From Lysobacteraceae bacterium (GTDB taxonomy: Bacteria; Pseudomonadota; Gammaproteobacteria; Nitrococcales; AK92): 64,000 nt of DNA. This document shows, in pieces, positions 42,160 to 52,684 of this stretch (within the stretch, counting starts at the first letter, position 1; each line of letters opens with the position of its first letter). The notes below the pieces were generated by a model. That model made no database searches and was not told where the DNA came from. It worked only from the letters and a program-made list of their open reading frames with translations. Made by a program: the position numbers and the translations under genes. The stretch is from positions 62,001 to 126,000 of the forward strand of contig JAAYIK010000016.1 in the NCBI GenBank assembly GCA_012523465.1. The letters run 5' to 3'.

Positions 42160-42526
42160 ACAGGCGCAAGCAGCCGCGTATCGAGAGGGCTCACCTGTGT
42201 GACCAGGAGCGGGGCAAAAAGTTCTCTCGCTGCCAGGTCTTTACAGGGCCCACCCGTTCTCGATCTCGGCGCGGCTTGCAGCCTGTCCGCGACCGCCCGC
42301 TATTGAGCGGCTGTTGGTGGAAGCCTGAGCTTGAAGCCTTGCTAAGGAATCAAGTCATGGCGGTTCTGGTCCGTTACATCGGGACACGCTCCATGGGACG
42401 GACAGCGGGGCGGGCACGGAGCCTGGCCGAAGGCCGGCCCGCCCGCCCTGTCGGGGCAGGCCAGAATAGGCCCGCGCTTGGGAATTGTCCAGCCGGCGCG
42501 GGCGGCCGCCCCGAACGGAGCGACCA
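42160..42526. other. Intergenic stretch between rimP promoter and potD
   Basis: These 367 bp hold no gene I can support. The left part leads into the rimP promoter. Around 42400-42470 the sequence is very GC-rich, with short inverted repeats (for example GGCC-GAA-GGCC at 42425-42435) that may slow or end transcription from the pot operon, but there is no U-run. Confidence 0.5.
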
Positions 42527-43591
42527 CTACCGCGCCTTGACCTCAGTCCACCAGCGGCTGAGCGCCCGACGCTCTCGTGCTGAGGGCAGCTCCTCCGGCA
42601 CCTGCAGCCGCCGCAGAGTCTCCGCATCCGGGAAAATGGCACTGATCTCCAGGATGTCCGGCCGGATGTAGGGCCGCGCCGCCCGGTTGGGATTGCCGGC
42701 ACCGATCAGGTTGGTCAGCTGCGCCGACTGCCGGCCGTCGAGCACGAAGTTGATGAACTGGTGAGCCAAGTCCGGCCTCGGCGCGTCGCGGTGAATCACC
42801 AGATTGTCCATTCCCACCAGCGCCCCTTCGCGCGGCAGAGCAAAGCCGATGTCGAAGCCGCGCCCAGCCTGGCGCACTTCTTCGCGCGCCTGGAAGATGT
42901 CGCTGGAGTAGGCGTGCGCCACCCAGATGCTGCCTGCCGCCAGCTGCCGCATGTAGCTGGCGGCATTGAAGGCGGCCCAATATGGCTTGGCCTGGCGGAT
43001 CACCTCCGCCGCCTCCTTCCAGTGGGCTGGATCCAGGCTATTGGCGGGGTGTCCCAGATAGATGAGGGCCGCTGCCAGCAGCTCGCGCGGACTATCCAGC
43101 ACCGTGACCCGGCCCTTGATCTTTTGCAGCACCGCGGGATCGAAGATCACCGACCAGCTGTGCGGGTCGATGCCTAGCTCCTCGACCTTCCGCGTGTTAT
43201 AGCCGATCAGCGTGACCGTATAGGCATAGGGAACGGAATAGCGGCCGTCGGGGTCGGCCGGGTTGTCGAGGAAACCAATCTCGATGTTGGCCAGGTTGGG
43301 CAGCCTGGACTTGTCCAGCGGCTGCAGCATGTTCTGCTTAATCATGCCGCCCAGCACCTCAGTGCTGGGAACGATCAAATCATAACCCTTCGCCCCGGCG
43401 GCCAGCTTGGCCAGCATCTCCTCGTTGTCGGCATAGTGGCTTTGCACCACTTGGCAGCCGCACTCGGACTCAAAGGCAGCGATCACATCGGGAGCGATGT
43501 AATCGCTCCAAATGTAAAGATGGAGCCGGTTTTGCGCTGCCGCCGGCAGTGCGGCAACCAGCAACCCGAGTGCAAGCACAAGCGTTCTCAT
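42527..43591 (-). CDS. potD: Spermidine/putrescine ABC transporter, periplasmic binding protein
   Basis: This 354-residue protein is the PotD/PotF-type solute-binding part of a polyamine importer. A signal peptide (residues 1-19, ending AAAQ) leads to the family's LHLYIWSDYIAPDVIAAFE. Later signatures are YDLIVPSTEVLGGMIKQ, PYAYTVTLIGYN and IPREGALVGMDNLVI-like sequence. It lacks a lipobox, so it should be free in the periplasm. Its ATG overlaps the end of potC by 4 bp. Polyamine rather than other cationic substrates is supported by similarity to PotF, but which polyamine cannot be told. Confidence 0.9.
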   Translation of the reverse strand: MRTLVLALGLLVAALPAAAQNRLHLYIWSDYIAPDVIAAFESECGCQVVQSHYADNEEMLAKLAAGAKGYDLIVPSTEVLGGMIKQNMLQPLDKSRLPNLANIEIGFLDNPADPDGRYSVPYAYTVTLIGYNTRKVEELGIDPHSWSVIFDPAVLQKIKGRVTVLDSPRELLAAALIYLGHPANSLDPAHWKEAAEVIRQAKPYWAAFNAASYMRQLAAGSIWVAHAYSSDIFQAREEVRQAGRGFDIGFALPREGALVGMDNLVIHRDAPRPDLAHQFINFVLDGRQSAQLTNLIGAGNPNRAARPYIRPDILEISAIFPDAETLRRLQVPEELPSARERRALSRWWTEVKAR

Positions 43592-44376
43592 CGCGTATCC
43601 CCCCTGTCGTGCCTGAGGATTTCCGGCGTCAGCCGGTGGGCCAAGATGATCAGACTGATGGTGAGCAGCAGCAGCAGCGTGGACACAGCATTGACCTTGG
43701 GGGTAACCCCGGTCTTGAGCATGGCGTACAGCTTGAGCGGCAGCGTGGAGGCCTCGGCGCCGGCAGTGAAAAAGCTCACCACGAAATCATCCAGCGACAG
43801 GGTGAAGGCCATCAACGCGCCGGCCAGCACGCCGGGCAGGATCAAGGGCAGGACGACCCGCCGGAACGCCTGCCACGGACTCGCCCCCAGATCGCGCGCC
43901 GCCTCGACCAGCGCCGGATCGACAGCGGTCAGTCGCGCCTGCACCGCCACCATTACGAAGCCGATGGCAAAGACCGCGTGAGCCAGGGTGATGGAAAGCA
44001 ACCCCAGGGTCACTTCCAGCAGCACGAAGGCCAGCAGCAGGCTGCCCCCGAGCAGCACCTCCGGCACCGCAATCGGCCCCAACGCCAGCGCACTCAGCAA
44101 GGGCCACCGGCGGCGCCACAGCGCCAGCGCTGCCAGCGTGCCGAGCACCGTGGCCAGCAGGCTGCAGCCCGTGGCGACCAGCAGCGAATTGGCCGCCGCC
44201 GCCAGCAGCTCGGCATCGTCGAACAGCGAGCGGTACCAGTCCAAGGTGAAGCCGACCCACTGGGCGTTCAGGCGCGAGGCGTTGAAGGAATACGCCACCA
44301 CCACCAGCAGGGGGGCATAGAGGAAGGCATAGAGGATGCCGCCGAGCGCCAGCAAGGCGAGCGAGGACCTAGCCAT
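43588..44376 (-). CDS. potC: Spermidine/putrescine ABC transporter permease PotC
   Basis: This 262-residue inner-membrane permease has about six membrane helices and the cytoplasmic EAA loop that contacts PotA (VEAARDLGASPWQAFRRVVLPLILPGVLAG). Its start SSLALLALGGILYAFLYAPLLVVVAYSFN is typical of PotC. It overlaps potB by 8 bp and potD by 4 bp, so the operon is tightly coupled. Confidence 0.93.
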   Translation of the reverse strand: MARSSLALLALGGILYAFLYAPLLVVVAYSFNASRLNAQWVGFTLDWYRSLFDDAELLAAAANSLLVATGCSLLATVLGTLAALALWRRRWPLLSALALGPIAVPEVLLGGSLLLAFVLLEVTLGLLSITLAHAVFAIGFVMVAVQARLTAVDPALVEAARDLGASPWQAFRRVVLPLILPGVLAGALMAFTLSLDDFVVSFFTAGAEASTLPLKLYAMLKTGVTPKVNAVSTLLLLLTISLIILAHRLTPEILRHDRGDTR

Positions 44377-45250
44377 AGTCCGCCTTCCCCCGCGCCAGCC
44401 AGGCTGCCAGCCAGGCCAGGACCAATATGACCAGCGTCATCACGATGGCCAGGGCGCTGCCGAACGGCCAATCCCTGGCTTCCAGAAACTGGGTGCGTAT
44501 GACGTTGCCGATCATGATTCCTTCGGTTCCTCCCACCAGGTCCGGGATCGCGAACATGCCGAAAGCCGGAATGAATACCAGCGCCGTACCGGCATAAACC
44601 CCCGGCAGGGACAGCGGCCATGTGACGCGCCAGAAGCATTGCCAGCGGCTTGCGCCGAGGTCGCGGGCCGCCTCGAGCAAGGCCGGGTCCTGCCGTTCCA
44701 GGTTGACGTACAGCGGCAGCACCATGAAGGGCAGATGTACGTAGACCATGCACAGGATCACCGCCGCCGGGGTATACAGCAGCTGCACCGGCCCCAGCCC
44801 GAACCACGCCAGCAGCGCATTAAGGACGCCCAGCAGCAGGCCCTCTGGGCTGAGCAGGATCATCCAGGCGTAGATGCGAATGAGAAAATTGCTCCAGAAC
44901 GGCAGCACCACCAGCAGCAACAGCCAACCGCGCCAGCGCGACGGGCTGCGGGCAATCAGCTGCGCCAGCGGGTAGCCCAGAAGCAGGCAGAGCAGCGCCG
45001 TCACCAGCGCATAGAGGAAGGATTTCAGCAGCAGTCCCAGGTAAAGGCCGTCCTCGCCCAGGCGATGATAGCTCTCCAGGGTCAGATTGAGGCGATAGCC
45101 GTCCTCACTTCGGTCCAGCGCCGGCTCCAGGCCGCCGAACTCGCCCGGCCACTGGAACGATGCCAGCACCATGAGCAGCAGCGGCAGCCCGAATAGGGCG
45201 CATAAATAGGCCAGCGGCGGCAGCGCCAGCCAGCGCGACAGTCGCTCCAT
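44369..45250 (-). CDS. potB: Spermidine/putrescine ABC transporter permease PotB
   Basis: This 293-residue protein is the second membrane subunit. It has about six helices, with the first at about 8-30, and an EAA loop (LEAARDLGASRWQCFWRVTWPLSLPG). The segment FWSNFLIRIYAWMILL is the usual PotB sequence after the second helix. It starts 3 bp after potA ends. Confidence 0.93.
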   Translation of the reverse strand: MERLSRWLALPPLAYLCALFGLPLLLMVLASFQWPGEFGGLEPALDRSEDGYRLNLTLESYHRLGEDGLYLGLLLKSFLYALVTALLCLLLGYPLAQLIARSPSRWRGWLLLLVVLPFWSNFLIRIYAWMILLSPEGLLLGVLNALLAWFGLGPVQLLYTPAAVILCMVYVHLPFMVLPLYVNLERQDPALLEAARDLGASRWQCFWRVTWPLSLPGVYAGTALVFIPAFGMFAIPDLVGGTEGIMIGNVIRTQFLEARDWPFGSALAIVMTLVILVLAWLAAWLARGKADYG

Positions 45251-45253
45251 CCC

Positions 45254-46318
45254 CTACTCCCGCAAAAAGCGGCCGGCCTGCAGCGGCCAGCTCAGTCGCA
45301 CCGGCGTCCCCGGCTCCAACACCACCTCGCCATGACCGCCCGCCACCTGCACGTCCAACCGCATCCCGTTGACCAGCTCGACCTGGTAGAGGCTAGTCGC
45401 GCCGAGGAACAAATGCCCCTGAATCAAACCGCTCAGCTCTTGCTCGCCGGCACGCGCCGGCTGCAGGCGGATGTGCTCCGGGCGCAGCGCCAACACGCCC
45501 AGCTCGCCGACCTCCAGGTTCCCTTCCGCCGGCACGCTGACGGGCGGCAGCCCCGGAATCCCCAGCACCAAGTGGCCATTGACCCGACCACTGACGCGCG
45601 CTTCCAGCAGATTGCACCGACCAATGAAGTTGGCGACGAAGCGGTTGCGCGGCCGAGCGTAGAGCTCGGCCGGGCGGTCCACCTGGACCAACCGACCGCC
45701 GCACATCACCCCGACCCGGTGCGACAGCGCCAAGGCTTCGCCCTGATCGTGGGTGACGTAAATGAAGGTGATACCCAGGCTGCGCTGCAGCCGGATCAGC
45801 TCCAGCTGCAGCTGCTCACGCAATTTGAGGTCCAGCGCCGCCAGCGGCTCGTCCAGCAACAGGATGCGCGGCCGATTGGCTAGCGCACGCGCCAGCGCCA
45901 CCCGCTGCCGCTGGCCGCCGGAGAGGGCGGCGGGATAGCGCTCCGCCAGCCCTTCCAGCCGCACGGCAGCCAGCTGCTCGCGCACCCGCTCCTTGCTCCG
46001 CGCTGCCGGCAGGCGCGCCATGCGCAGCGGAAAGGCGATGTTCTCGGCCACCGTCAGGTGGGGAAACAGCGCATAGCTTTGGAACACCGTATGCACCGGG
46101 CGCCGCTCCGGCGGAACGCCGGCCAAGTCCTTGCCGTCGAGCAGGATCCGTCCCTCGCTGGGCTGCTCGAAGCCGGCGATCAGGCGCAGCAGGGTGGTCT
46201 TCCCGCACCCTGACGGACCCAGCAAGGTAAAGAATTCACCGCTCGCCACCGTGAGGCTGACCTGATCCACAGCCAGAACATTGCCATAGCGATGGCTGAC
46301 ACCGCGCAGCTCGAGCAT
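45254..46318 (-). CDS. potA: Spermidine/putrescine ABC transporter ATP-binding protein PotA
   Basis: This 354-residue ATPase drives polyamine import. Walker A is GPSGCGKTTLL (about 34-44), the signature is LSGGQRQRVALARAL, Walker B is ILLLDEPLAALD, and the switch His is in THDQGEAL. A C-terminal TOBE domain (about 275-350) fits the MalK/PotA class. It is the first gene of potABCD, so the promoter should lie in the 540 bp upstream. Confidence 0.95.
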   Translation of the reverse strand: MLELRGVSHRYGNVLAVDQVSLTVASGEFFTLLGPSGCGKTTLLRLIAGFEQPSEGRILLDGKDLAGVPPERRPVHTVFQSYALFPHLTVAENIAFPLRMARLPAARSKERVREQLAAVRLEGLAERYPAALSGGQRQRVALARALANRPRILLLDEPLAALDLKLREQLQLELIRLQRSLGITFIYVTHDQGEALALSHRVGVMCGGRLVQVDRPAELYARPRNRFVANFIGRCNLLEARVSGRVNGHLVLGIPGLPPVSVPAEGNLEVGELGVLALRPEHIRLQPARAGEQELSGLIQGHLFLGATSLYQVELVNGMRLDVQVAGGHGEVVLEPGTPVRLSWPLQAGRFLRE

Positions 46319-46860
46319 CGCAGCCTCCGCGCAAAGGGTAAAAGACGGGATTACGTGCGATCGGCGAGTCAGGCTCTCGCCGGACAGAGCCCGAAGGGCG
46401 ATGTTCGACGCCGGGCGGCGTGCAGGCGAAGCCGGTGAGTCAAGATCTGGATCCTGGCTGTCAACTTCATCCCCTCGGTCTGGGACGGCGGAAGGGCGGA
46501 ATCAGGCTAACCCGTTGAAAGGATGAGCAATCGTATCAGGTTGTGGGCGGGAAGCAAACGGCAGGTACCGCCCTGACGCGAGAGCTGCTGGCTCATGGCA
46601 CAGCCAAGCGCTCCCTCCCGTCTCGGTAGCATGCCGCGGTGCAACCGAACGCCCCTACCGGCGCGGCGGCCACAATGGCTGGTCGCGCTGCCGGCCAGCA
46701 ATCGAACCAAAAAGCGAATCATTAAACACAGGAATTTGCGCCAAAAAGCCCATTTTTTGCGGCTAATCTGTGCCCAGTCGAGATTACGCCTTCTTGCAAG
46801 CCACCCTTCCCGGCCGCTGAAGCCGGTGCAGGAACCCCTACCAACCAAAGAAAGAGACGA
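46319..46860. other. Intergenic control region between potA and wrbA
   Basis: This 542-bp stretch separates two divergent genes. I find no convincing ORF, tRNA or known riboswitch. It holds a short hairpin, GGCTCT-N8-AGAGCC at 46372-46391, within the potA leader, and an AT-richer part (46700-46770) next to wrbA. On the minus strand TTGACA occurs at about 46460 with no good -10 at the right distance. Confidence 0.5.
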
Positions 46861-47455
46861 ATGGCGAAAGTCCTGGTGCTTTACTACAGCTTCTACGGCC
46901 ACATCGAGGCCATGGCGCATGCGGTTGCAGAAGGAGCCCGCGAGGCCGGCGCCGAGGTAGCGGTCAAGCGCGTGCCGGAAACGCTGCCGGCAGCAGTGCT
47001 CGAACAAGCCGGCGCCAAGCTGGATCAATCGGCCCCGGTGGCGAGCGTGGACGAGCTGCCCGAATACGATGCCATTATCTTCGGCTCGCCGACCCGGTTT
47101 GGCTCGGTGGTCTCGCAAATGCGCAACTTCCTTGAGCAGACCGGCGGCCTATGGGCGCAGGGCAAGCTGATCGGCAAGGTCGGTAGCGTGTTCACCTCCG
47201 CCGCCACCCAACACGGCGGCCAGGAGAGCACCCAGCTCACCATCATCCCCACCCTGCTGCACCACGGCATGGTGGTGGTCGGCCTGCCCTATAGCTGCGC
47301 CGATCAGATGGGGATCGACGAGGTCAACGGCGGCATCCCATACGGTGCTTCCACCGTGGTCGGGCGAGCGCATGCCCAGCGAAAAGGAGCTGGCGATGGC
47401 GCGCTTCCAGGGCCGGCACGTGGCGGAAATGGCCGCCAAGCTGGCCGGCAGGTAA
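46861..47455 (+). pseudogene. wrbA: NAD(P)H:quinone oxidoreductase WrbA, frameshifted near its C-terminus
   Basis: WrbA is a flavodoxin-like FMN enzyme that reduces quinones with two electrons and limits oxidative stress. The first 167 residues match the family: [15 protein letters not shown] (FMN loop), [39 protein letters not shown] and [11 protein letters not shown]. After 47361-47365 the frame is lost. The continuing frame ends at 47562 with sequence unlike WrbA, while another frame from 47366 encodes the proper end ([16 protein letters not shown] to KLAGR) and stops at 47455. One added or two lost bases explain this. Start ATG 46861 follows AAAGAGA. Confidence 0.88.
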
Positions 47456-47480
47456 GGCCTGGACGGCGCGCAGACAAAAA

Positions 47481-47496
47481 TGTGACATGCATCACA
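47481..47496. promoter_or_regulatory. CRP/Vfr-like binding site
   Basis: TGTGA-CATGCA-TCACA has both perfect half-sites of the CRP consensus TGTGA-N6-TCACA. It lies just after wrbA and overlaps the -35 region (GTGACA, 47482-47487) of a promoter with TACTAT at 47505-47510, spacing 17 bp. A regulator bound here would probably repress that promoter, because its centre is only about 28 bp before the likely start. Confidence 0.6.
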
Positions 47497-47510
47497 CATT
47501 TTGTTACTAT

Positions 47511-47597
47511 CTGGACCTGCGCGATATCCAGAACGCCGTACCTTGACTTCCCGTCAGGGTGATTCCCTTAAGCCCCCACGCTGGGCTTTCTTTTTTC
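47511..47597 (+). ncRNA. Candidate small RNA with three hairpins and a terminator
   Basis: Just downstream of the promoter-like GTGACA-17-TACTAT are about 85 bases with three stem-loops: CTGGA/TCCAG (47511-47531), a 7-bp stem CCTTGAC/GTCAGGG with loop TTCCC (47541-47559), and AAGCCC/GGGCTT (47570-47588) followed by TCTTTTTT. The last is an intrinsic terminator and the U-rich end would suit Hfq. No ORF with family likeness covers it; only the frameshifted wrbA frame runs across. It matches no small RNA I know. It could instead be just the wrbA terminator with a chance upstream promoter. Confidence 0.45.
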
Positions 47598-47640
47598 TCC
47601 GGCTTGCTGGCGCGAGCAGCTCCAAGCGTCGTCCCGGGCG

Positions 47641-48149
47641 CTAGAAGCGACCGAGATAGCCGAGGTTGATGCCCCAGATTTCGACTTCGGTTTTGTCGAT
47701 GTAATTGACGTATTCCAGATAAAAGCCGTGCCGGCGAAGGTGTAGGCTGATGCCGCCGCCCCACGAGAAATCGCTTTCTTCCTCGCTGCCGCTAACAAAG
47801 GGGCCGCTGACGACCGCCTTGACGTAGGTGCCGCCGAGCAAGGCATAGGGGCGAACGCTGCCGGTCAACAGGTTGACCCGCGCCAGCACGCTGCCGAGGA
47901 AGTCAAGCCCGAACTTGTGGCGCTCGCCCAGGATACGCTCGTCGTGCTTGTGCCAGGTGGTGCCAAGCCGGCCTTCGATGCCGAGATGCGGATGCATCCA
48001 AGCAACGCCGAGGCGACGCCAAGCTCCATGTCCTCGAGATCGGCGTAGCCCGGTGCCAGTCCCCAATAGAAATCTTCATCGAGCACATGGGCATGGGCGA
48101 CGGTGCTGCCGGCGAACAGGAGAGCAATGGCAAAGATGAGCTTACGCAT
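47641..48149 (-). pseudogene. Small outer-membrane beta-barrel protein, frameshifted
   Basis: The ATG at 48149 (AAGGAG 6 bp upstream) starts a signal peptide of about 21 residues ending VAHAH, then sequence like an eight-stranded OmpA-type barrel. Near 48003 this frame is lost and ends after 94 codons. Another frame carries on from AWMHPHLGIEGRLG through repeated barrel strands (VRPYALLGGTYVKA, WGGGISLHL, FYLEYVNYI) to the final NLGYLGRF, which ends in Phe as barrel proteins do. A one-base loss near GCGTTGCTTGG restores a protein of about 168 residues. No specific function is recognised. Confidence 0.75.
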
Positions 48150-48319
48150 CGTGGTCTCCTTGTTATTAGGGTTTTCCCTAGATAGTGCCGCAAACCCTTG
48201 CCCATCGCAAAGCTATGCCGGGAACGCGGACCTCGTTCGAGCGCCGGCGAAGCCGAGATGACCTACCGAAGAAGCCGATGCGTGCGGAAGCGAATTCACG
48301 CAGATTTGGGAGATTGCTA

Positions 48320-48362
48320 AAGAAAAACGGCTCAGCGGCGGAAGGCACGCTGAGCCGTTTGC
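48320..48362 (-). terminator. Rho-independent terminator after tRNA-Pro
   Basis: A 13-bp stem (48325-48337 with 48348-48360), a 10-base loop, then a T-rich run on the minus strand, 4 bp past the tRNA-Pro CCA end. It closes the thrS-to-tRNA-Pro cluster. Confidence 0.9.
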
Positions 48363-48366
48363 TTGT

Positions 48367-48443
48367 TGGTCGGGGTGAGAGGATTTGAACCTCCGACCAC
48401 CTGCACCCCATGCAGGTGCGCTACCAGGCTGCGCTACACCCCG
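48367..48443 (-). tRNA. tRNA-Pro (GGG)
   Basis: The minus strand folds into a full cloverleaf starting CGGGGTG and ending in an encoded CCA (77 bases). The anticodon loop reads ATGGGGT, anticodon GGG, for CCC and CCU proline codons. The T-arm has GTTCAAATCC. Its position after ihfA and a MerR-type gene is conserved in Pseudomonas. Confidence 0.97.
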
Positions 48444-48496
48444 AATGCAGAGATGAGAATCCTACAACAAAGTGGCGCAAACGGGAAGGGGCCGCC

Positions 48497-48853
48497 TCAG
48501 CGGCGCAGCACTTGCAGCAGGTCTTCCAGCTCCAGCAGCACCTGGCGGATGACCTGCTGAGTCTGGGTGAGGTCTTCCTTGGCCTCTTCGCCAGAAAGAC
48601 GCTGGCGCGCGCCGCCAATGGTAAACCCCTGCTCATAGAGCAGGGAGCGGATCTGACGGATCAGCATGACGTCATGCCGTTGGTAATAGCGGCGGTTGCC
48701 GCGCCGCTTGACGGGCTTAAGTTGTGGAAACTCCTGTTCCCAGTAGCGCAAGACATGTGGCTTGACCGCGCAAAGCTCGCTCACTTCTCCAATAGTGAAG
48801 TAACGCTTGGCCGGGATCGGCGGCAGCTCGTCATTGTTCGACGTTTCCAGCAT
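48497..48853 (-). CDS. MerR family transcriptional regulator
   Basis: This 118-residue protein has the MerR winged-helix DNA-binding domain (about 17-85): [28 protein letters not shown], then [11 protein letters not shown], followed by a dimerisation helix. It has no cysteine-rich or effector-binding extension. The same short MerR gene follows ihfA in many gammaproteobacteria, where its target is unknown. Its start lies within ihfA (23-bp overlap), so it is translated in the same operon. Confidence 0.93.
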   Translation of the reverse strand: MLETSNNDELPPIPAKRYFTIGEVSELCAVKPHVLRYWEQEFPQLKPVKRRGNRRYYQRHDVMLIRQIRSLLYEQGFTIGGARQRLSGEEAKEDLTQTQQVIRQVLLELEDLLQVLRR

Positions 48854-49133
48854 AAGCTTCCACGCGCGCCTTTAGTTTTTGGCCCGGGCGGAAGGTCACC
48901 ACGCGCCGCGCGGAAATGGGGATTTCCTCGCCGGTCTTGGGGTTTCTGCCTGGCCGTTGGTTCTTGTCACGCAGATCGAAGTTGCCGAAGCCGGATAGTT
49001 TGACAGGAATCCCGGACTCCAGAGCGCTGCGGATCTCCTCGAAGAAGCAATCGACGAGCTCTTTTGCTTCTCGTTTGTTGAGCCCGACTTCCTCGAACAG
49101 CCGCTCTGCCAGGTCTGCCTTGGTCAACGCCAT
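48831..49133 (-). CDS. ihfA: Integration host factor subunit alpha
   Basis: IHF-alpha pairs with IHF-beta to bend DNA sharply. The 100-residue product starts [27 protein letters not shown] and carries the HU/IHF signature [23 protein letters not shown] in the DNA-binding arm, with the Pro that inserts in DNA. I choose ATG 49133; the upstream start at 49217 lies inside pheT. It is 7 bp after pheT, as in E. coli and Pseudomonas. Confidence 0.97.
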   Translation of the reverse strand: MALTKADLAERLFEEVGLNKREAKELVDCFFEEIRSALESGIPVKLSGFGNFDLRDKNQRPGRNPKTGEEIPISARRVVTFRPGQKLKARVEAYAGNVEQ

Positions 49134-49140
49134 ACTGTCT

Positions 49141-51516
49141 CTACTCCCGTAACACCGCGCCCAGCTCCCGACCCAGACGCGAGACCGTGCGGCCGATGAC
49201 CTCATCCACGTCTTCATCGGTAAGGGTGCGCGAAGATTCCTGTAAAATCAAGCCAATGGCCAAGCTCTTGTGGCCCTCGGGTATGCCCTTGCCGCGGTAC
49301 AAATCGAAGACGAACGCATCGCGCAGCAGCGCGCCGACTTCGGCTCGCACCTCCTGCAGCACGGCAGCGGCGCTCACGTCGTCCGCCACCACCACGGCCA
49401 GGTCGCGACGGATAGAAGGATAGCGCGACAGCGGCGTGAACTGAGGCGTGCGGGCTGTCGTGACGGCGTCCAGCAGCAGCTCGAAGACGAAGCAACGGCC
49501 CTTCAGCCCCAAGGTCCTGGTCAGCTGCGGATGCAACGCGCCCAGCCAGCCAACCGGCCGGTCATCGCGCCAGATCCGGGCCGTCTGCCCGGGATGCAGC
49601 GCCGGATGCCGCGCAGGCGCGAAGCGGAAACGCGAGGCTTCCCCGGTCAGCGCGAGCAGCGCCTCAACGTCGGCCTTGACGTCGTAGAAATCCACTTCCA
49701 CCTCGTCGCTGCCCCACTGCTCCGGCAGCCGCGAACCGGTGGCGATGCCGCCGACCACCGACTCCTGCGCCAGGTTTTCCAGCTCGCCGCGGAAACGCAG
49801 CCCGACCTCGAACAGCCGCACCCGGGACTGCTGCCGGTTCTGGTTATAAAGCGTCGCAGCAACCAGGCCGGGCCACAGACTGGTGCGCATCACCGACATG
49901 TCGCTGGAAATCGGATTGGCCAGCGCCAGCGGCTTGTGGTCCGGATCCAGCAGCGCCTGCAGCCTGGGCTCGACGAAGCTGTAGGTAATGGCTTCCTGAT
50001 AGCCGCGGTCGACCAGCAGGTTGCGCAGCCGACGCCGGGCTACCAGATTTTCCGGCTCGGGCTGCATGCGAGTCGGCTGCACCGGCCTGCGCACCGGCAC
50101 CCGGTCGTAACCCCAAATCCGCACCAGCTCTTCAATCAGGTCGACTTCGATGGCGATGTCGAAGCGGAAGCTGGGCGGACGCACTCGCCAGCCCTCGGCC
50201 ACCGCCTCCACCTGCATGCCCAGCCGGCGCAGGATGGCCTCCACCTCCGCTGCCGGCAGATCAATGCCCAGCAGCTGCGGGATGCGCTTGGCGCGCAGCA
50301 GGATCTCCGCCGGCTGCGGCAGGCTGGCCGGTTCCACGGCCTCGGTGATGGGACCGGGCTGGCCGCCGACGATGTCCAGGATGAGCTGGGTGGCGCGTTC
50401 CATGGCCAGCCGCGGCAATTCGGGGTCGACGCCGCGCTCGAAGCGATGGGAGGCGTCGGTATGCAGGCCGTACTGGCGCGCGCGGCCAGCCACCACGGTG
50501 GGGCAGAAGAAGGCGCTCTCCAGGAAAATGTCCACGGTCTGAGCGACGACCGCGCTCTCCTCGCCGCCCATGATGCCGGCCAGCGCCAGCGGCCGCACCT
50601 CGTCGGCGATCACCAGCGTCTCCTGGTTGAGCTCGACGGTCTGGCCGTTGAGCAGCTCCAGCGTCTCGCCCGGACGCGCCATGCGCACCACGATGCCGCC
50701 TTCGATCCTGGCCAGGTCGAAGGCGTGCATAGGCTGCCCCAGCTCGAGCATCACATAGTTGGTGACGTCGACCACCGGCCCCAGGCTGCGGATGCCGGCC
50801 CGGCGCAGCCGCTCCACCAGCCATGCAGGCGAGGCGGCGCCGACGTTGACCCCGCGAATGATCCGCCCCAGATAGCGCGGGCAGCCGGCCGGCGCTTCCA
50901 GACGAATGGGCAGCTCGTCCCGGATCGCGGCCGGAACCTCCGGCACCGCCACGTCCTGCACCGGCCGATCCAGCAGCGCGCCCACCTCGCGGGCCACTCC
51001 CCGCACGCTGAGGCAGTCGCTGCGGTTGGGCGTCAAGTCGATCTCGACGATTTGATCGTCCAGTCCCAGCCAGGCCCGCAGATCCTGACCTACCGGCGCA
51101 TCAGCGGGCAGCTCCATCAACCCGGAGGCGTCCTCGCTCAGCCCCAGCTCCTTGGCGGAGCAAAGCATGCCGTGCGATTCCACGCCGCGCAGCTTGGAGC
51201 GCTTGATCTTGAAATCCCCCGGCAGCACAGCACCGATCTTAGCCAGCGGCGCCTTCAAGCCAGCCCGGGCGTTGGGCGCGCCGCAGACGATTTGCAACGT
51301 CTCGTCGCCGGTCGCAACCTGGCACACGCGCAAGCGGTCGGCATTAGGATGCTGTTCGCAGGCAATGATTTCCGCCACCACCACCCCGCTGAACTCGGCG
51401 GCCGCGGGGCTGATCCCCTCGACTTCAAGGCCGGCCATGGTCAAGCGCTCGGCGAGCTGCTCGACCGGCTCGCTGACCTGGACCCACTGGCGCAGCCACT
51501 CGATACTGATCTTCAT
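49141..51516 (-). CDS. pheT: Phenylalanine-tRNA ligase subunit beta
   Basis: PheT is the large subunit of PheRS and holds the editing site. The 791-residue product has an N-terminal tRNA-binding OB domain (about 40-150, [23 protein letters not shown]), B3/B4 editing domain (about 210-380, [18 protein letters not shown]), B5, the catalytic-like core, and a C-terminal FDX-ACB anticodon-binding domain. It is 27 bp after pheS and co-transcribed. Confidence 0.97.
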   Translation of the reverse strand: MKISIEWLRQWVQVSEPVEQLAERLTMAGLEVEGISPAAAEFSGVVVAEIIACEQHPNADRLRVCQVATGDETLQIVCGAPNARAGLKAPLAKIGAVLPGDFKIKRSKLRGVESHGMLCSAKELGLSEDASGLMELPADAPVGQDLRAWLGLDDQIVEIDLTPNRSDCLSVRGVAREVGALLDRPVQDVAVPEVPAAIRDELPIRLEAPAGCPRYLGRIIRGVNVGAASPAWLVERLRRAGIRSLGPVVDVTNYVMLELGQPMHAFDLARIEGGIVVRMARPGETLELLNGQTVELNQETLVIADEVRPLALAGIMGGEESAVVAQTVDIFLESAFFCPTVVAGRARQYGLHTDASHRFERGVDPELPRLAMERATQLILDIVGGQPGPITEAVEPASLPQPAEILLRAKRIPQLLGIDLPAAEVEAILRRLGMQVEAVAEGWRVRPPSFRFDIAIEVDLIEELVRIWGYDRVPVRRPVQPTRMQPEPENLVARRRLRNLLVDRGYQEAITYSFVEPRLQALLDPDHKPLALANPISSDMSVMRTSLWPGLVAATLYNQNRQQSRVRLFEVGLRFRGELENLAQESVVGGIATGSRLPEQWGSDEVEVDFYDVKADVEALLALTGEASRFRFAPARHPALHPGQTARIWRDDRPVGWLGALHPQLTRTLGLKGRCFVFELLLDAVTTARTPQFTPLSRYPSIRRDLAVVVADDVSAAAVLQEVRAEVGALLRDAFVFDLYRGKGIPEGHKSLAIGLILQESSRTLTDEDVDEVIGRTVSRLGRELGAVLRE

Positions 51517-51543
51517 GTCTCGTCTCTGTTCAGGCCGGTGCCA

Positions 51544-52614
<1,071 letters not shown>

Positions 52615-52616
52615 TC

Positions 52617-52651
52617 AAAAAAAGGGGAAGGCGCTTGCTGCTTCCTTCCCC
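52617..52651 (-). terminator. Terminator or attenuator before pheS
   Basis: On the minus strand GGGGAAGG/CCTTCCCC (52624-52631 with 52644-52651) closes a 12-base loop and is followed by a run of seven U. It lies between rplT and pheS. In E. coli the pheST attenuator sits here with a leader peptide rich in Phe codons; I see no such peptide, so the mechanism is open. Confidence 0.8.
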
Positions 52652-52684
52652 TCCGCGACCGCGATGCCGGTGCGGCAGTGTATA

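Noticed and set aside
46321..46500. Possible riboswitch in the potA leader
   Set aside because: A short hairpin is present but I could not match any known class core, and no terminator or sequestered start is visible.
47456..47562. Extended C-terminus of WrbA
   Set aside because: This tail arises only from the frameshift; the family end is in another frame and stops at 47455.
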